64,000 nucleotides of DNA, taken from contig CAJNOQ010000138.1 in the NCBI GenBank assembly GCA_905250885.1, positions 1 to 64,000 of the forward strand, in the 5' to 3' direction. The translations under genes were made by a program, and so were the position numbers. Below, in pieces: positions 38,398 to 50,522 of the stretch. The stretch is from Didymodactylos carnosus (lineage: Eukaryota; Rotifera; Eurotatoria; Philodinida; Philodinidae). Numbering within the stretch: position 1 is the first letter of the stretch; every line of letters starts with the position of its first letter. The notes under the pieces are model-generated. The model was not told where the DNA came from, did no database searches, and saw nothing but the letters and a program-made list of their open reading frames with translations.

Positions 38398-41300
38398 TCA
38401 TCTTTGTGTGTGTGTGTAAGCGTGCCGTTTTTCTAGTAAAATTTCAATATCGTCGCGTTGGTCATTTGATGTTAGAGTCAACTTATTTAACACTGCATTG
38501 TTGAGTAAAGCACTAAAGTAGACACTAATCGATCTGTAAGATGGAGATGAAGAGGCGTTTGTACTCGTTGACGTGGAGCCAGTTGAGTGCGTTGTTATTA
38601 GATCTTGATAGACATCCGAAAACGCAAGAGCTTTGTTTGATGAATCTTGATTATTTATTTTATCTGTTATGAGTGTATGCATTGCTCTTTGTAGATTTTT
38701 CACATCAATTGACTGTTTTTTCTGTGTAGGTATCATCGGTATAAGAAAATTAACTTTTTCTCCAGCTATGGGTGTTATCATTGTTGTTATGGATGCGGTG
38801 GACTGTCTATGATGTAAGGAAGTCTTCTCTGGTGAAATAGCATCTATATCAAAGCTAGATGTTGGTTTACAACTAATACTTGTATAGGGTGTAAGCGATG
38901 TTGAGTTTTGAAGAGGTGTTTGTATACAATCTGTCGGCGTCATTATGCTATCGATATTGAGTGATAAAAGCATGGATGATATAGGCGGTCCGGATATATC
39001 ATTAATGTCATTGATAACTGACGATGATACTGTTGATATTAGAAGATTTTTATCTGATTGATCATTATCTGAACTACTTACAAAACCCGATTCAACCGAT
39101 AATTGGCTGTTTGATAAGGATGGCTGGTCTTGTTTTTCTATTGTTTTTCTAAGCATTTTCTTTTTTTGATTTAAAAATGGAAATTCAATGCTTAATTTAC
39201 GTTTTAGCATGTGTCCTTTCGCTGTCTGGGATCCGCCAGCGTGATGATTACTGTCTTCATTATTATCGACTGTTACTGTTCGATCTGATATGCCCAATAT
39301 TGATTTTGATGTAAATTCGTCCAAACGTGTTTTATCAAAATAAGAATATTCATCTAGTTTATCTGACAATAGCTGATTAACATTGGTTATAATACTGTTG
39401 CTACAAATACTTGCGCTACGAAAACGTTCGTGAGAGACAGTAGAGGGTATAGAGATCGGAGGTGTGTTGAAAAAAGTGGGAGATGAGTAAGACAAACTTG
39501 TATCTTGAATTGATTGAATCGATAATGGTGTATTTCCTTCTACACAAGTCTCAACAGATAATGGTGTTATTATAGTATCATGTGCGATCATTGTCTTTTG
39601 ATTAACTGATTTAGGCGACAATTTTCCATGAACTAAAAAGAGCAACATTAAGAACAATAGTTATTTTTTCACGCAACTTATGCCTAGTTTACCTATTGAC
39701 GGTGTTTGATCATCAACAGCCATGTCAAAGTTAAGCTGAGCCATTGTTGTCTCAATATGCAATGTTTCAGACGTTGGAACAGTCGATACTAGTTCACAAT
39801 TATTATTCTTCATGCACCAGGCACTTGTTATAGGCTTTGATCTGCTGACGTATTCTTTGGCGATTTTCTAAACAATGAAATTTTCTATCAGAGGCGGAAA
39901 CAATACTGACAGATAGTTTTCTAGAACATAGACATATTGATGGAGAAGGGAAATAGAAGTAGTTATTTCTTCTCTTTTTGACTAGTGTTTTCAATAGTAG
40001 TTTCGGTGGGGATGGAGAGCCTGCTGAGTAACTAAAGTTTTTTTTTTGAGTAACGCATTTTTTGACTAAAACCTTTTTCCGAGTAACTCAGTTACTCACA
40101 AAAAAATGTTAGTTATTCGGTTACTCAGGTGCATGCATAAGAGGCAGTTTCTCAACTTAAATTTCTTAAAAAGTTTCTGAGTAAGTCAAAATTTTTTCAG
40201 AAACTGCCCAGTGACTCATAGTCATTCCAGAAAAGCGCATGAAACTCTGTTTACGAAAAATTTTACGTGTTTAGCGAGTTTCAAATAATAACGCGCAAGA
40301 AGCTGCGAGTGTATAAAAATAAACCGCAGGAAACGCACGTTGCCACGCAATTTTACATGTCACTGACCCCTAGTGCTTTTTCTTCTAATATCATTTAAAT
40401 AATATTTTTAGCAACAACTTTCCTTCACATAGGTAGCAATCGTTTTTTTCTTTTATTTCGAGTTTTTTCATAGAATAGATCTCAATATTAAAAATATTCT
40501 CTAAAAAAGCACAATTAATCTATCATATAACTCAATTTGACAGTATTTAAAAATTAACAACAAAATTTAGATATAATCAACCTACTGTTGTCTACACTGT
40601 AATATCTAACAGCAGGAGAAAGACAAGCAATAATAACACAAATAAATAAACATGCAATTGCAAAAACGTTACTTTACACGCGTGTTCCTGCGGTTTATTT
40701 TTACACACCCGCAGCTTCTTGCGCGTTATTATTTGAAACTCGCTAAACACGTAAAATTTTTCGTAAACAGAGTTTCCTGCGCTTTTCTGGAATGACTATG
40801 ACTGACTGGGTGTATCCAAACGAAGGGGTGGTTTGCCACCCCTTATTACCCCCTAATCGATAACGCTGTCATTGACTGCTTAAAACTGCAGCAAAAAAAA
40901 GAACCAGCCGTCTGAAAAGCCTGAAAAAGATATTCCTAGCTTGTTCAATATCTTCGCTTTCAGTATGGTGAGCTCACCGTCTCCTAAAAGAATCTTTAAT
41001 TTACGTCTTGTTATTGCCGTAAAAGTTCGTAATGATTACCATTTTCTTCTTTGATGAACATAATTTTTCATACAATTCACTTAATAATATATTGTCATTG
41101 TTCATTGCTGATAAAAAAAATGTATTCATCACAGGCATCACGTCAACAGATGTTTGTTTTCTTAGCAATTTTTTTCTGTCATTAATAATTGTCTTTTTCC
41201 TAGCCAGAATGCGACTTTTCTTCGTTTTTTGTCTTGTGAAGTCACTATCAATATTATCTTGATCCTCTCCATCATCGTCACTACTATGATTTGTGTTTCT

Positions 41301-41779
41301 ATTAGTCTCAGCAATTCGAATATCTTCTCGGTGTTGTAATTCATTGGACTTCAATAATGTCTGAGCTTTAATTGTTTCATAATATAGTGAATCAATTCGA
41401 GCAGCATAAATTTTAGCTAAAAATAAAGAGAAAAAATATTTTGTAGGCAATACCTTTTGTACTATACAACATCGTTTGTAGAGTTCACGTCGAGCAGAAA
41501 CTTACCTGAGGCGTCTAACGTTGCTCCTACAGATTGAAATGTTGTTATTATATTTTCATCATTTTCAACATTAGAAATTTTTCCTTTTCGTCCTAAGATG
41601 GCCGGTAAATATTCTAACAGTTTTAGATTAAATGCATTTTTTGCACATATTTTATTTTGACGATACATTTGCAATGTACATTCGTGCATATTATATAATT
41701 CATCATCGTTCAAATATATCGGAGAATTATCTGTGCATACTTCTAAATCGAGCCTTTTATCATCAATATTTGCACACAT
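38398..41779 (-). CDS. NCAPH: Condensin complex subunit 2 (kleisin CAP-H/Barren)
   Basis: The kleisin that bridges SMC2 and SMC4 in condensin I for mitotic chromosome compaction. Four exons join in phase: 41779-41506, 41416-41040, 39867-39693 and 39632-38398, giving 686 aa (human 741). The N-terminal Barren block is clear: NKICAKNAFNLKLLEYLPAIL, then VGATLDASAKIYAARIDSLYYET across the first splice junction. The middle is divergent: ITSAWCMKNNN fits the PSLAGF region weakly, and DEYSYFDKTRL fits the GEYSYFSP motif. The C-terminus has VKNLQRAMHTLI, FSDVYQDL and ISVYFSALLNNAVLNKLTL, matching the SMC-binding winged-helix region. Intron 2 (41039-39868) is 1.17 kb because of a transposon-like insertion. 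Start sites of NCAPH and NAT9 are 369 bp apart and divergent. The assignment rests on the two ends; the centre is too diverged to use. Confidence 0.88.
40207..40810. mobile_element. Inverted-repeat element in NCAPH intron 2 carrying a captured 300-bp segment
   Basis: The left arm (40207 to about 40340) and the right arm (about 40675-40810) are inverted copies over about 130 bp with few mismatches; shared blocks include CATAGTCATTCCAGAAAAGC and ACTCTGTTTACGAAAAATTT. Between them sits a 300-bp sequence (40354-40653) identical to 37527-37826, downstream of the same gene. Outside the right arm is a small GGGGTGG...CCACCCC hairpin (about 40825-40845). No transposase. It behaves like a Pack-type or fold-back element that picked up neighbouring DNA. 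Confidence 0.85.
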
Positions 41780-42148
41780 GTTTTACTAGATTATACCGTG
41801 GGACTCTAAGCGGCTAATCATATAACATCACATTTAAAATATGTAAAAAGAAAGCAAAGTAGTAAAGCGCGACTCAATAGATAGTGAAACATTATTTTTA
41901 ACGTGTTCAGATTGTAGCTAGAGATTAATGCAACCAAATGATTGGTCACAAGACGCCATTGCTATGGTAGTCTTAGTGACAGTGTCTTCTTCAGGAGCTG
42001 TTTTGGATATTTGCCTTCTGATTCAAAAAATATTTGAAATCTGATAATTTGCATGCTCGAACTCTCTGCAATTTTTCTCTTGAGTTGTTAGTCTCACAGA
42101 TAACGATCTTTTAGTACGAAATCTCTAATTTTTTTTCAGGCAAGAAGC
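41780..42148. promoter_or_regulatory. Divergent promoter region NCAPH / NAT9
   Basis: 369 bp separate the two start codons, which face away from each other, so both core promoters must lie here unless 5' introns exist. No TATA box is obvious. An AG acceptor-like TTTTTTTCAGG lies 10 bp before the NAT9 ATG, so NAT9 may have a 5' UTR intron or a trans-splice site there. Confidence 0.5.
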
Positions 42149-43194
42149 ATGCGAATTAATGCTAATCTTGCGATACTCGGTGAAAAAATCATTCTTGTTC
42201 CTTACAAAGAGCATCATGTAAACAAGTAAGTAATTCAAATATCCACGTTGTATAACTCGTTTTAAAAGGCATAGTCAGATATCTATTTAGGTACCACAAC
42301 TGGATGAAAGACGAAACAATACGTGAGCTTACAGCATCTGAACTATTATCATTCGATGAAGAAATCCAAATGCAACAGACATGGCTCAAAGATGACGATA
42401 GTATGGTCAATTCAATTAATTTTTAATAAATCCAATCAAATAACTTTATTTCAGAGTGCACATTTATTATTCTATCAAAAGATATGTATGAAACAAGTAA
42501 AAATGAAATTGGTATGTTCTTTTGATGTTAGAGCTTTTCGACTTAATATAATGTAGTTTTTCCATAGAATCTATGATCGGTGATGTAAATATATTTATCA
42601 ATGATGCTGACGATGTGAAATATGGTGAAATTGAAATTATGATTGCCGGTTATATACAAAAACTAAACTGATATTGTACACTTTGTGATTTTTCATATTT
42701 TTATTCAGAAAAATGGACACGGGGAAAAGGACTCGGAAAAGAAGCTGTATGCACTATGTTACGTTATGGTAAATTCAGCCATTTCTCTCTAATATAATTT
42801 AGCTTTGTTTTTATATATTGCAGGTATTGAAAATTTGCATTTGAACCGGTTCATAGCTAAAATTGGTATCCAAAATAGTACAAGTATCGCATTGTTCAAC
42901 AAACTTGGTTTTACAAAGGTACAGATAATGGATTAAGAATAGCATACAGAATCCACTTTGAGGTTGAATCTAGAATTCTTCCATAGATACAAACGTCCGA
43001 AGTTTTTCAAGAAATAACAATGGAAAGAAAAGCTGATGATGAATTCGTGAAACTCCTGAACACACTTGCGTCTTACTACAATATTGTCTCGTACAAAGGG
43101 TATAATTTATATTATAATCTTACACAGAATCACATTCGTTTCTATCTTATTTCTCATTTTCTTTATATTTAGATACATGGGTGTGTTGGCGTAA
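42149..43194 (+). CDS. NAT9: N-acetyltransferase 9 homologue
   Basis: GNAT-fold acetyltransferase-like protein; the fly homologue is linked to microtubule stability. Eight exons join in phase: 42149-42225, 42291-42400, 42455-42511, 42568-42648, 42709-42768, 42824-42918, 42987-43099 and 43173-43194, giving 204 aa against 207 in human. Landmarks: MRINANLAILGEKIILVPY, YHNWMKDETIRELTASE, DDKCTFIIL, MIGDVNIFI, GEIEIMIAEKWTRGKGLGKEA with the acetyl-CoA loop RGKGLG (113-118), FIAKIGIQNSTSIALFNKLGF and SEVFQEITM. The last exon is only 22 bp. An AATAAA begins 8 bp after the stop. Identification is secure; enzymatic activity is inferred. Confidence 0.96.
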
Positions 43195-43201
43195 TGTCTT
43201 T

Positions 43202-43207
43202 AATAAA
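43202..43207 (+). promoter_or_regulatory. Polyadenylation signal AATAAA for NAT9
   Basis: AATAAA starts 8 nt after the NAT9 stop codon, implying a very short 3' UTR. Confidence 0.5.
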
Positions 43208-44715
43208 TGCTTTTTTGTGTAATACCGTTCGAGAAAATAGAGTCAAAATAGCGTAGACACTCAAAATATACAGGAAATTTATGAAAGAGTTATATGTGTG
43301 AAAGATCAAAAATTATAAAAATATGAGAGGGCGCCACTTAGCATCATATGTCATATCTAATTCATCACAGGTTTTTTTTATGGATGATAGTCACTCATTT
43401 TTTATTCGTCAGTTGATCTAACAACTACTGTTTTTTGAAGTCACTTCTCTTTTTCTTTATTTCTTTCATCAACTCATTTCTATATTGTATGTGATTCATT
43501 TTACGTTTTCGTTTTTATGTTGCATCTACGTGATTCTATTTAACACATTGTTTTTGAATTATCCTTTCAACTATTAATTCTGGTCTATTTTACCAATTCT
43601 GCTGTCCACTGTTCAATTAGCTTGGACGATTTCTGGTTGTTATAACAAACTTGCGACACTTTTTATCAGAACAGTCGTAATTGAGATTTTCTTGATAAAG
43701 AAAGCATCATCTACTCTTTTGGTTTGAACAAAATGGTTTAGACGAAACTGTTTTACCAGTGAAAGTGGTTACATCCAGAATAGCATAAGTGGTAGAGTGT
43801 CTCACAAACATGTGAAACTTAAAAAAGTTTCTAATACGCTGGAACCAAAATTGGAGGAGACTTAAGCACTACCGATCTCACTGTCTTCACTGCATACAAT
43901 TAAAAGGGTTCCTCTAAACGAGTATTTATTTTCAGAGACTTGTTCAAATTTTTGTGTGGTAATTAAACTTAATTTTGAATTTATTGAAGTTTGATTAATG
44001 TTTTCTAGTTAATAGGATAAAAATGCAAATGAGTCTTTTTATACTTTTGAAGTTTTTTGTTTGCATGTACAAATGGAACGCGATGTTCTGTCCGTCATAT
44101 GATACAATTTATCTGTATGTATATATGTATATTCATAGATGGACCTATACAGCTGATCTGTATGTATATGAGTAGATGAAAAAAAAACAAATAAGGAAGA
44201 AAAAAAATTTCTTTGTCTTTATTATGTGGACATATATCTATGTGTATATATATGTAGGCAGGCAAACCACACTACATCATTTGAAACAGGTTGTTGTAAT
44301 AGATTTCTTCCCTCCTTTATGACAAATGACCGTTTCTTATGACTATTTATATGCGTATGTCTATGCGTGCCTTTTTGTTTAATGAAAGACAATATATTAT
44401 ATTCTTGAATATTCATTCGTCGCTTTTGACATGAAGTATTAAAAAATACCCAATGCATACACCTTCCATCTAGGTGTTCAATGAAAAAAAAAGATTCATG
44501 AACTTATTGCTTGTTCTTTAGGTGTGATATTTCAATACGCAAGGCGATCTTCTCTTCTCTATGTAATCTAACACTATTATTTATTTTCAAAATTTTATGG
44601 CATGATAAAATGTAATGTGCGTTAAATAAAAAATAAACTGAACTTCGATTACATTGTCTATACTTTGTTCATGATCCTTTGGGTACAAATGCTTTTAAGA
44701 TTTTGTTTTCTCTAG
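43208..44715. other. Intergenic upstream of MAPRE
   Basis: AT-rich, with TATATATG-type runs at 44110-44260. No gene recognised. A pyrimidine-rich TTTTCTCTAG directly precedes the MAPRE ATG and looks like a splice acceptor, so a non-coding first exon may lie here. Confidence 0.55.
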
Positions 44716-47700
44716 ATGGCTGCTGTGAATGTGTATCATACAAGTGTAACCACAGATAATTTAAGTCGTCATGATATTTTACAATGGATTAATAATGCAC
44801 TCGATGCCAATTATATAAAAGTCGAAGATTTATGTACCGGTAAGTATTTACAAAAGGATAAAATTAGGAAGTTTTTCAAAATAACTCGTTTGGATATTTC
44901 ACTGTACTCATATAGAAACTGCCTAAGCTTAAGCTTAAGAAACAAAAATAAATTATTAATTTTATGGCAGCATTTACAACTGACAAGTTAAAATTGAATT
45001 AATATAAATTTGATCTATCTTATTTGTTAAGGTGCGGCATATTGTCAATTTATGGAAATGATGTTTCCAGGTATGTATTTTCAATATTTAAATTTGTTTT
45101 CTGCTGCATGTATACGTTTCTCTCTCTCTCATTCATCACCTCATTTACTTCTGAGCATGATCGTAGAAATAATAATGGTGTCACACTTCTGCTGCTATTT
45201 ATTTAATCATGTATCATCACACTTCCAGGTTCAATACGTACTAAACGTGTCAAATGGAATACGAAATTAGAACATGAATATATACAAAATTTTAAAGTTT
45301 TACAGGAAGGATTTAAATCACTCAATGTTGATAAGGTATTTTAAAAATATTTTGAACTGTTGTGGACAAAATAGAATAAAAAAAACATTCCATTTTTCAC
45401 TTGAAATCAATGGGAAATTATCGTCTGTGCTCATTAGATTATAACTAATAACTGTGGATCAGTGCGCGTCTCTCTTATACCTTATATGTAGCATGAATAT
45501 CGGCAAGTTATAAAATAACTCACAAACTTCTTTCTTTCTTTTTCTATGAAAGAATAATTATATTGCACTCTCCTATACTCTTCCGTTCGTTCATTCATCG
45601 ATTAAATAATTGTTTATAGGTTCGATGCAATTGAAAAAAGTGAAATTTAATGCGAAATTAGAGCACGAAAATATTCAAAATTTTAAAATACTTCAAAATT
45701 CATTTAGAGCTGTTCATATTGATAAGGTAACGATTAAATTTTAATGAAAATCTGGTAAAAAATAGAATTAAACTGATTATAGTTATTAATATACAAGTAA
45801 TCATATATTAAATAACATTCAACTTAATTACACTTAGATCATAATCAACGACGCAAAATTTAAGCTAATATTTTCCTAGTGAATGGTAAAGGTGTAGAAT
45901 GCTTTCTACATTGGGAACTTTTTCATTATTTGCTCGACTAGAAGAATCCGATGAGATACTGATAATCGTGCAGTTTAGAAACTAACAAGCATTATATTAG
46001 AATATGCTCTCACAGAAGAATCTAGTGATTCACAGTTATATTAAGATTTAACAGATTTTTCTTATACTTTAGTAAATTGATAAATTACCGTAAACTGACA
46101 TGCAAACATTTTTTTCAACACTTTTACTTCAGTCTGTTTTCTAATGATTTTGCCAACGATATCCAACAGCTATATAGTTCTTTTCTATTTGATAAAAAAT
46201 AATGCGTTTTATTTTGTCCACATTTATTATTATCATGCTGAACTGATTCTTACTCTTATTGTTGTTTATGTATTGTAAATTTTAAATCTAGATTGTTCCA
46301 GTTGAAAAATTAGTCAAAGGAAAATTTCAAGATAATTTTGAATTTGTTCAATGGTTCAAAAAATTTTTTGATGCCAATTATACACCGCATGATTATGATC
46401 CAGTAGCTGCACGAGAAGGTAAATATGACAGTTATGTACTTTTATTGTCAAATTTATCTAGTTTATTATTTTTTGTTTTTTTGTTTGTTCAAAGGACAAC
46501 CTCTTGGTCCTGGTGTGTCGAAGGGTGGTACTCATACAAGTGGTACATCTGGTTTGCCTAGAGCTGCATTACCACAACCAGCAATTCGACAAACACAACA
46601 TCAAAATCCAGTATCACATGGTTCTGTTAATCCACCAATTCAAAGAGTCCCATTAACATCAACAAATCAGCCACGACAAGTTCCAAATACAAGTAAGTTA
46701 TAAATCTGTTGGATATTTCTTTGCTACATAACTTAAGATTTTATAGTGAAAGTACCACAACAAAAAATATCACCATCGACACATCGGCAGGCTCCTGCTG
46801 CTGCTCCTGTTGATCATCAACTTAATGGCGAGACCGCTCGATTACAAGCAGAGGTAAAACTGTTTAAATAAAGAACAAATTATCGCACGAAAACATTTTC
46901 TTGTTTTTATATTTTAGCTTGAAATTTATCATCAACAAACAGAGCAATTTCGACAACAAATTGAAGGTTTAGAAAAAGAACGTGATTTCTATTATCAAAA
47001 ATTACGTGATGTGGAATTAATATGTCAAGAACCAGACTGTGAAAATTTACCTCAAATACAGAAAGTTTTAGAAGTTCTATATGCAACAGAGGTAATAGTT
47101 GTTTATTAATTGATGTATTCAATATTAGACATTTCTTTAAAATCGTGCAAAAAACATATGTAGAGAGAGAATACTTTTAAGAGAAAAAAAAATGTGTGAA
47201 TTGATAGTGTTGTTTTCTTCAGGAAGGATTTGAAATTCCTGAAGATGGTGGAGATGATGATGAGGAATTTTAAATAAGAGGTATCTATGATATTCACATA
47301 TTTGATTTTTAGATAACTTTGTAAATGTTTGAAAAAAACCTCGTTTCTTGCACCCTAACATGCTGTAATAAAATCAGTTTAAACGAGAGAGTCACATACC
47401 CATTGTCATTCAGATAGTATAAAACTCGTTTCACTGGACAGATTTGATTTGATGAGAACTGAAAATCTGATCATAGGACGCGAGAATTCTGCCAAATGGT
47501 TTTCTTTTGTTGAGTACCTGTTGTCATATGACACGATTGTTCTATATGATTTAGTTAGATTTTTTCGGAAGAAAATTTGGAAAATTTTTACTGTAAAATT
47601 CCACTACTTTATGAAATGTTCGAAAAAATGTTGTTTATCCATATGTCCGAGAGGACTGGGACCAAAACGTTTTATATTGAAACATTTCTTTTTTGAAGAT

Positions 47701-48126
47701 TTTTTCAGCAATGGTACAATTGCTATGCAATTCTCTCGTATCTATCCTGTCTTAGATGCTCATTCTTATTTTTCCGAGTTTAAATCTATTACCGATGTTG
47801 TTCTGGTTGCACAATGTTGTGTATGTGTGCTTTGTAAAAGTATGCTGATAATAACTTTGCTGTATTTGTTTAACTGTCTCATTTTTCTATAATGAAAACA
47901 TGAAGAAATATGTTCGATAGAAAATGGAACCCTAAGTGTTTCCTTGCTTTTTCTATTTTGTGTTTTTTTGCGTTGAATATTCAGTTGAAATGAGAGGAAT
48001 TGTTCTCATACTTTTTGCCTGTTGATCTCATTTTAGGAAGGTTTTGCATCTCCGGAAGAAAACGGCAATGGTCAAGATATTGGAGGTGCTGTGATACAAG
48101 GTGGTGGTGACGAAGAAGAATATTGA
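44716..48126 (+). CDS. MAPRE: Microtubule plus-end protein EB1, with alternative exons
   Basis: Tracks growing microtubule ends and recruits CAP-Gly and SxIP proteins. Common exons: 44716-44839, 45032-45070, 46292-46418, 46495-46692, 46747-46853 and 46918-47091. Exon 3 exists twice, 45229-45335 and 45620-45726: both 107 bp, same phase, encoding [20 protein letters not shown]... or [20 protein letters not shown].... Using both shifts the frame to a TGA within five codons, so they are mutually exclusive. The last exon also exists twice: 47223-47273 (ends DDDEEF) and 48037-48126 (ends GDEEEY). Products are 308 or 321 aa. The calponin-homology domain spans residues about 14-130, with [24 protein letters not shown] Pro/Gln/Thr linker follows, then the EBH coiled coil with [20 protein letters not shown]. 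Each last exon has its own downstream AATAAA. Confidence 0.96.
47367..47372 (+). promoter_or_regulatory. Proximal polyadenylation signal (EEF form of MAPRE)
   Basis: AATAAA about 94 nt after the EEF stop codon. It would end transcripts that keep the first terminal exon. Confidence 0.55.
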
Positions 48127-48633
48127 TCAGTCGACTTCTTTTATTTTAAAAGGAAAAACATTTCTTTTTTTTCGTCAGCACAGATACACTCCGCTCACAT
48201 TCATTCTTTTTTTCATTGTGTATTGTTGAGAAGCAATGACCAAACGAATACACGTGTAACAATTTTACATTCATTAATGATTCGTTTTTCTTTTAAAGGT
48301 GTAATTTTTTTTTTCGTTTGTCTTTACATCACATGTTTAAAAACAAAAAAATTGAACTTCATTTTCCATTTCACAATATTGTTATTATTATTATTATTTC
48401 TTTCTCTATGAAATAGGTTTCTTTTTTCTTTGCTGTTTAGTCTAAAACGACACTCGTGCATTTCAAAAGAAAGAAATGACGCGTTTGTGTTTTTTTATAT
48501 GTTTGCTAAATGGTGTTTTTTCTCTCTCTTTCTCTCCTCGTGCATACTTCTACTGTGAAAAATAATAAGCTTTACGAAATGTTTTATCTTAACTAGCTGT
48601 GAACCGATAAAAGCAAGCAACCAAAAAATTCAT

Positions 48634-48639
48634 AATAAA
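48634..48639 (+). promoter_or_regulatory. Distal polyadenylation signal (EEY form of MAPRE)
   Basis: AATAAA about 510 nt after the EEY stop and 70 bp before the next gene's ATG, fitting a second 3' end for MAPRE. Confidence 0.45.
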
Positions 48640-48708
48640 CAAAACGATTGTTGTCTGTCTACGCTCCTACTTGTGTATTGTGTCATTTTTAGATTGATTA
48701 TAATTAGG

Positions 48709-49687
48709 ATGTCCAAACAACCACTAAAGCAACGTAAAGTACTTGTCACAGGATCAGCAGGAAATATTGGAAAATATTTTGCTTTAAATCATGACAAATC
48801 AAAATATAAATTGCGATTGATGGTACATTCAGGAATTGAGGACAAGAAAGTTGATCCAATACGAAACTGTGGAGAAATTGTAGAAGGTACCCTAGATAAT
48901 TTGGATCGATTAAAAGAATTGTGTAAAGGTATTGATACTGTAGTGGTAAGAGAATAGAAAATATCAATAAAATTAAATCAATTTTTTTCTTTCTCTATTA
49001 TTTTAGCACATGGCTGGAGAAGCTGATCCATCCGCTACGTGGGAGAGCATTAGAGATGCAAATATCAATGGAACATATAATATCTTTGTGGCAGCCAAAG
49101 CAGCGGGAGTTAAAAGAGTGATATATGCAAGTTCTATTCATGCTGTTTCGGGATATCCAAAAGATATTCAGGTAAAGGTAAATGAACCTGTTAATCCTGG
49201 TGATATTTATGGTGTTAGTAAATGTTTTGGAGAAGCTCTGGCACGTTACATGGGTGAAAAAGAAGGTTTATCATCGATAGCTATTCGTATCGGTGCATTT
49301 CAACCACATGAAAGTGCACAGAATGTCGACTCCATATCAATGATGGATGCTTGGATTTCTGAACGTGATTGCGAACATTTAATAGAATGTTGTATTGATG
49401 CTCCTGACGATTTGAAATTTCTCATTGTTCATGGATTATCGCGTAATGTTTTTAACCGTTTAGATATTAGTGATGCAAAAAATCGTATTGGATATGAACC
49501 AAAAGATAACTTTTTTGATGTACATCCACATTTAAAAAACTTGAAATTAGATGAAAAATTGGCGGGTCATAATGTTCATGGTAAATTTGAATAAAGTTAG
49601 ATTTAATTCATTAATGAACTACTGTTTGTTTACCTTTTAGATGATGGACAACAATCTGGTTTGCGAGAACAAATCGGAAAAACATAA
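48709..49687 (+). CDS. NAD-dependent epimerase/dehydratase, uronate dehydrogenase-like; possible bacterial origin
   Basis: Extended short-chain dehydrogenase, by resemblance closest to bacterial uronate dehydrogenases (uronate to aldarolactone, NAD). Three exons join in phase: 48709-48945, 49007-49580 and 49641-49687, giving 285 aa. The Rossmann motif GSAGNIG (15-21) is followed by HMAGEADP (80-87), NINGTYNIFVAAKAAGVKRVIYASS, and the catalytic pair Tyr147/Lys151 in YGVSKCFGEALAR, with Ser121/122 upstream. IRIG and RIGYEPKDN follow. The last intron (59 bp) restores the ending HDDGQQSGLREQ; without splicing there is a stop five codons on at 49594. The start is the Met of MSKQPLKQRK, in frame after an earlier, less likely Met at 48673. 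Gene order gives no pathway context. Substrate is unproven. Confidence 0.9.
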
Positions 49688-50522
49688 GACACGAAAAAGG
49701 GAAAGAAGAGCAACAAACACGATGAAGATTAGACAAATTAAGATATTTCTTTTTATTTAATCGAGCAACCATATAATCAAGCTGAATTAGACAAGTTTAT
49801 ACTTGACGAATGAATAGTTGATATTGCACGAGAATTTTGATAGTTTATTATCTATTGTTTTATAGTTATTTGTCTTTAATATTTAATTAGGCAAAAAAAA
49901 TGTTGACGTTCACAAAATGGGTATAATCCAGCATTCTGTTTATTATGTGTGTGTGTGTTTGTGTATGTTTATTCGCGGAAACGTTTTGTTTCTTTTTTAT
50001 CTGAATGAAGGCATCTTTTTAGATATTTTTTATATTTTTTTATATTTTTTTGATATATCTGTCTTTTTGTTTTCTTTCGTTTAAATGTGTTATAATAATA
50101 TTAGTTATACTGTGTGAATAACGGTTTATTCAAAATGCCACACACTGATATAATAGTGTTAAAAATAGAATAAGTATCATTGAAGCAGTTGTATCGATCA
50201 TCCATATAATTTTAATTAAGTTTTAAGACTAAGAATGGATCAATCAGGCTAATTCTGAACGAGAATACTTTATGAAGATAATGTAATATATCAAACTAAA
50301 TTTTGCTTATCTAATTAAATGTTTAACAAAAGGATAAAAATATCTACATTAGCACAAAAAAATATTTCACATACTATACAGATTTCTGATAAAAGTGAAC
50401 ATGTAAAAAGAAAAATTGATAAAAACAAAAATGCATCAATAATTTGAGATTTAAGTAAAAGTTCACTGTTGATTAATGAGACAATTAAGTATTGATGATA
50501 ATTAACATTAATTAGTTTTTTC
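49688..50522. other. Convergent intergenic region
   Basis: Lies between the dehydrogenase stop (plus) and the stop of the CUB/Kunitz gene (minus). Holds TG-rich and TTTTTATAT runs (49940-50060); no gene recognised. Confidence 0.6.

Noticed and set aside
39803-39994. Minus-strand 63-codon ORF
   Set aside because: Overlaps NCAPH exon 3 in another frame; the phase-correct frame is the one that joins to exons 2 and 4.
41032-41262. Plus-strand Phe-rich ORF
   Set aside because: Shadow of NCAPH exon 2 on the opposite strand.
47449-47892. 147-codon plus-strand ORF between the two MAPRE last exons
   Set aside because: Phe/Ile/Cys-rich with no recognisable motif, lies within the long alternative intron, and has no splice or start context; likely chance.
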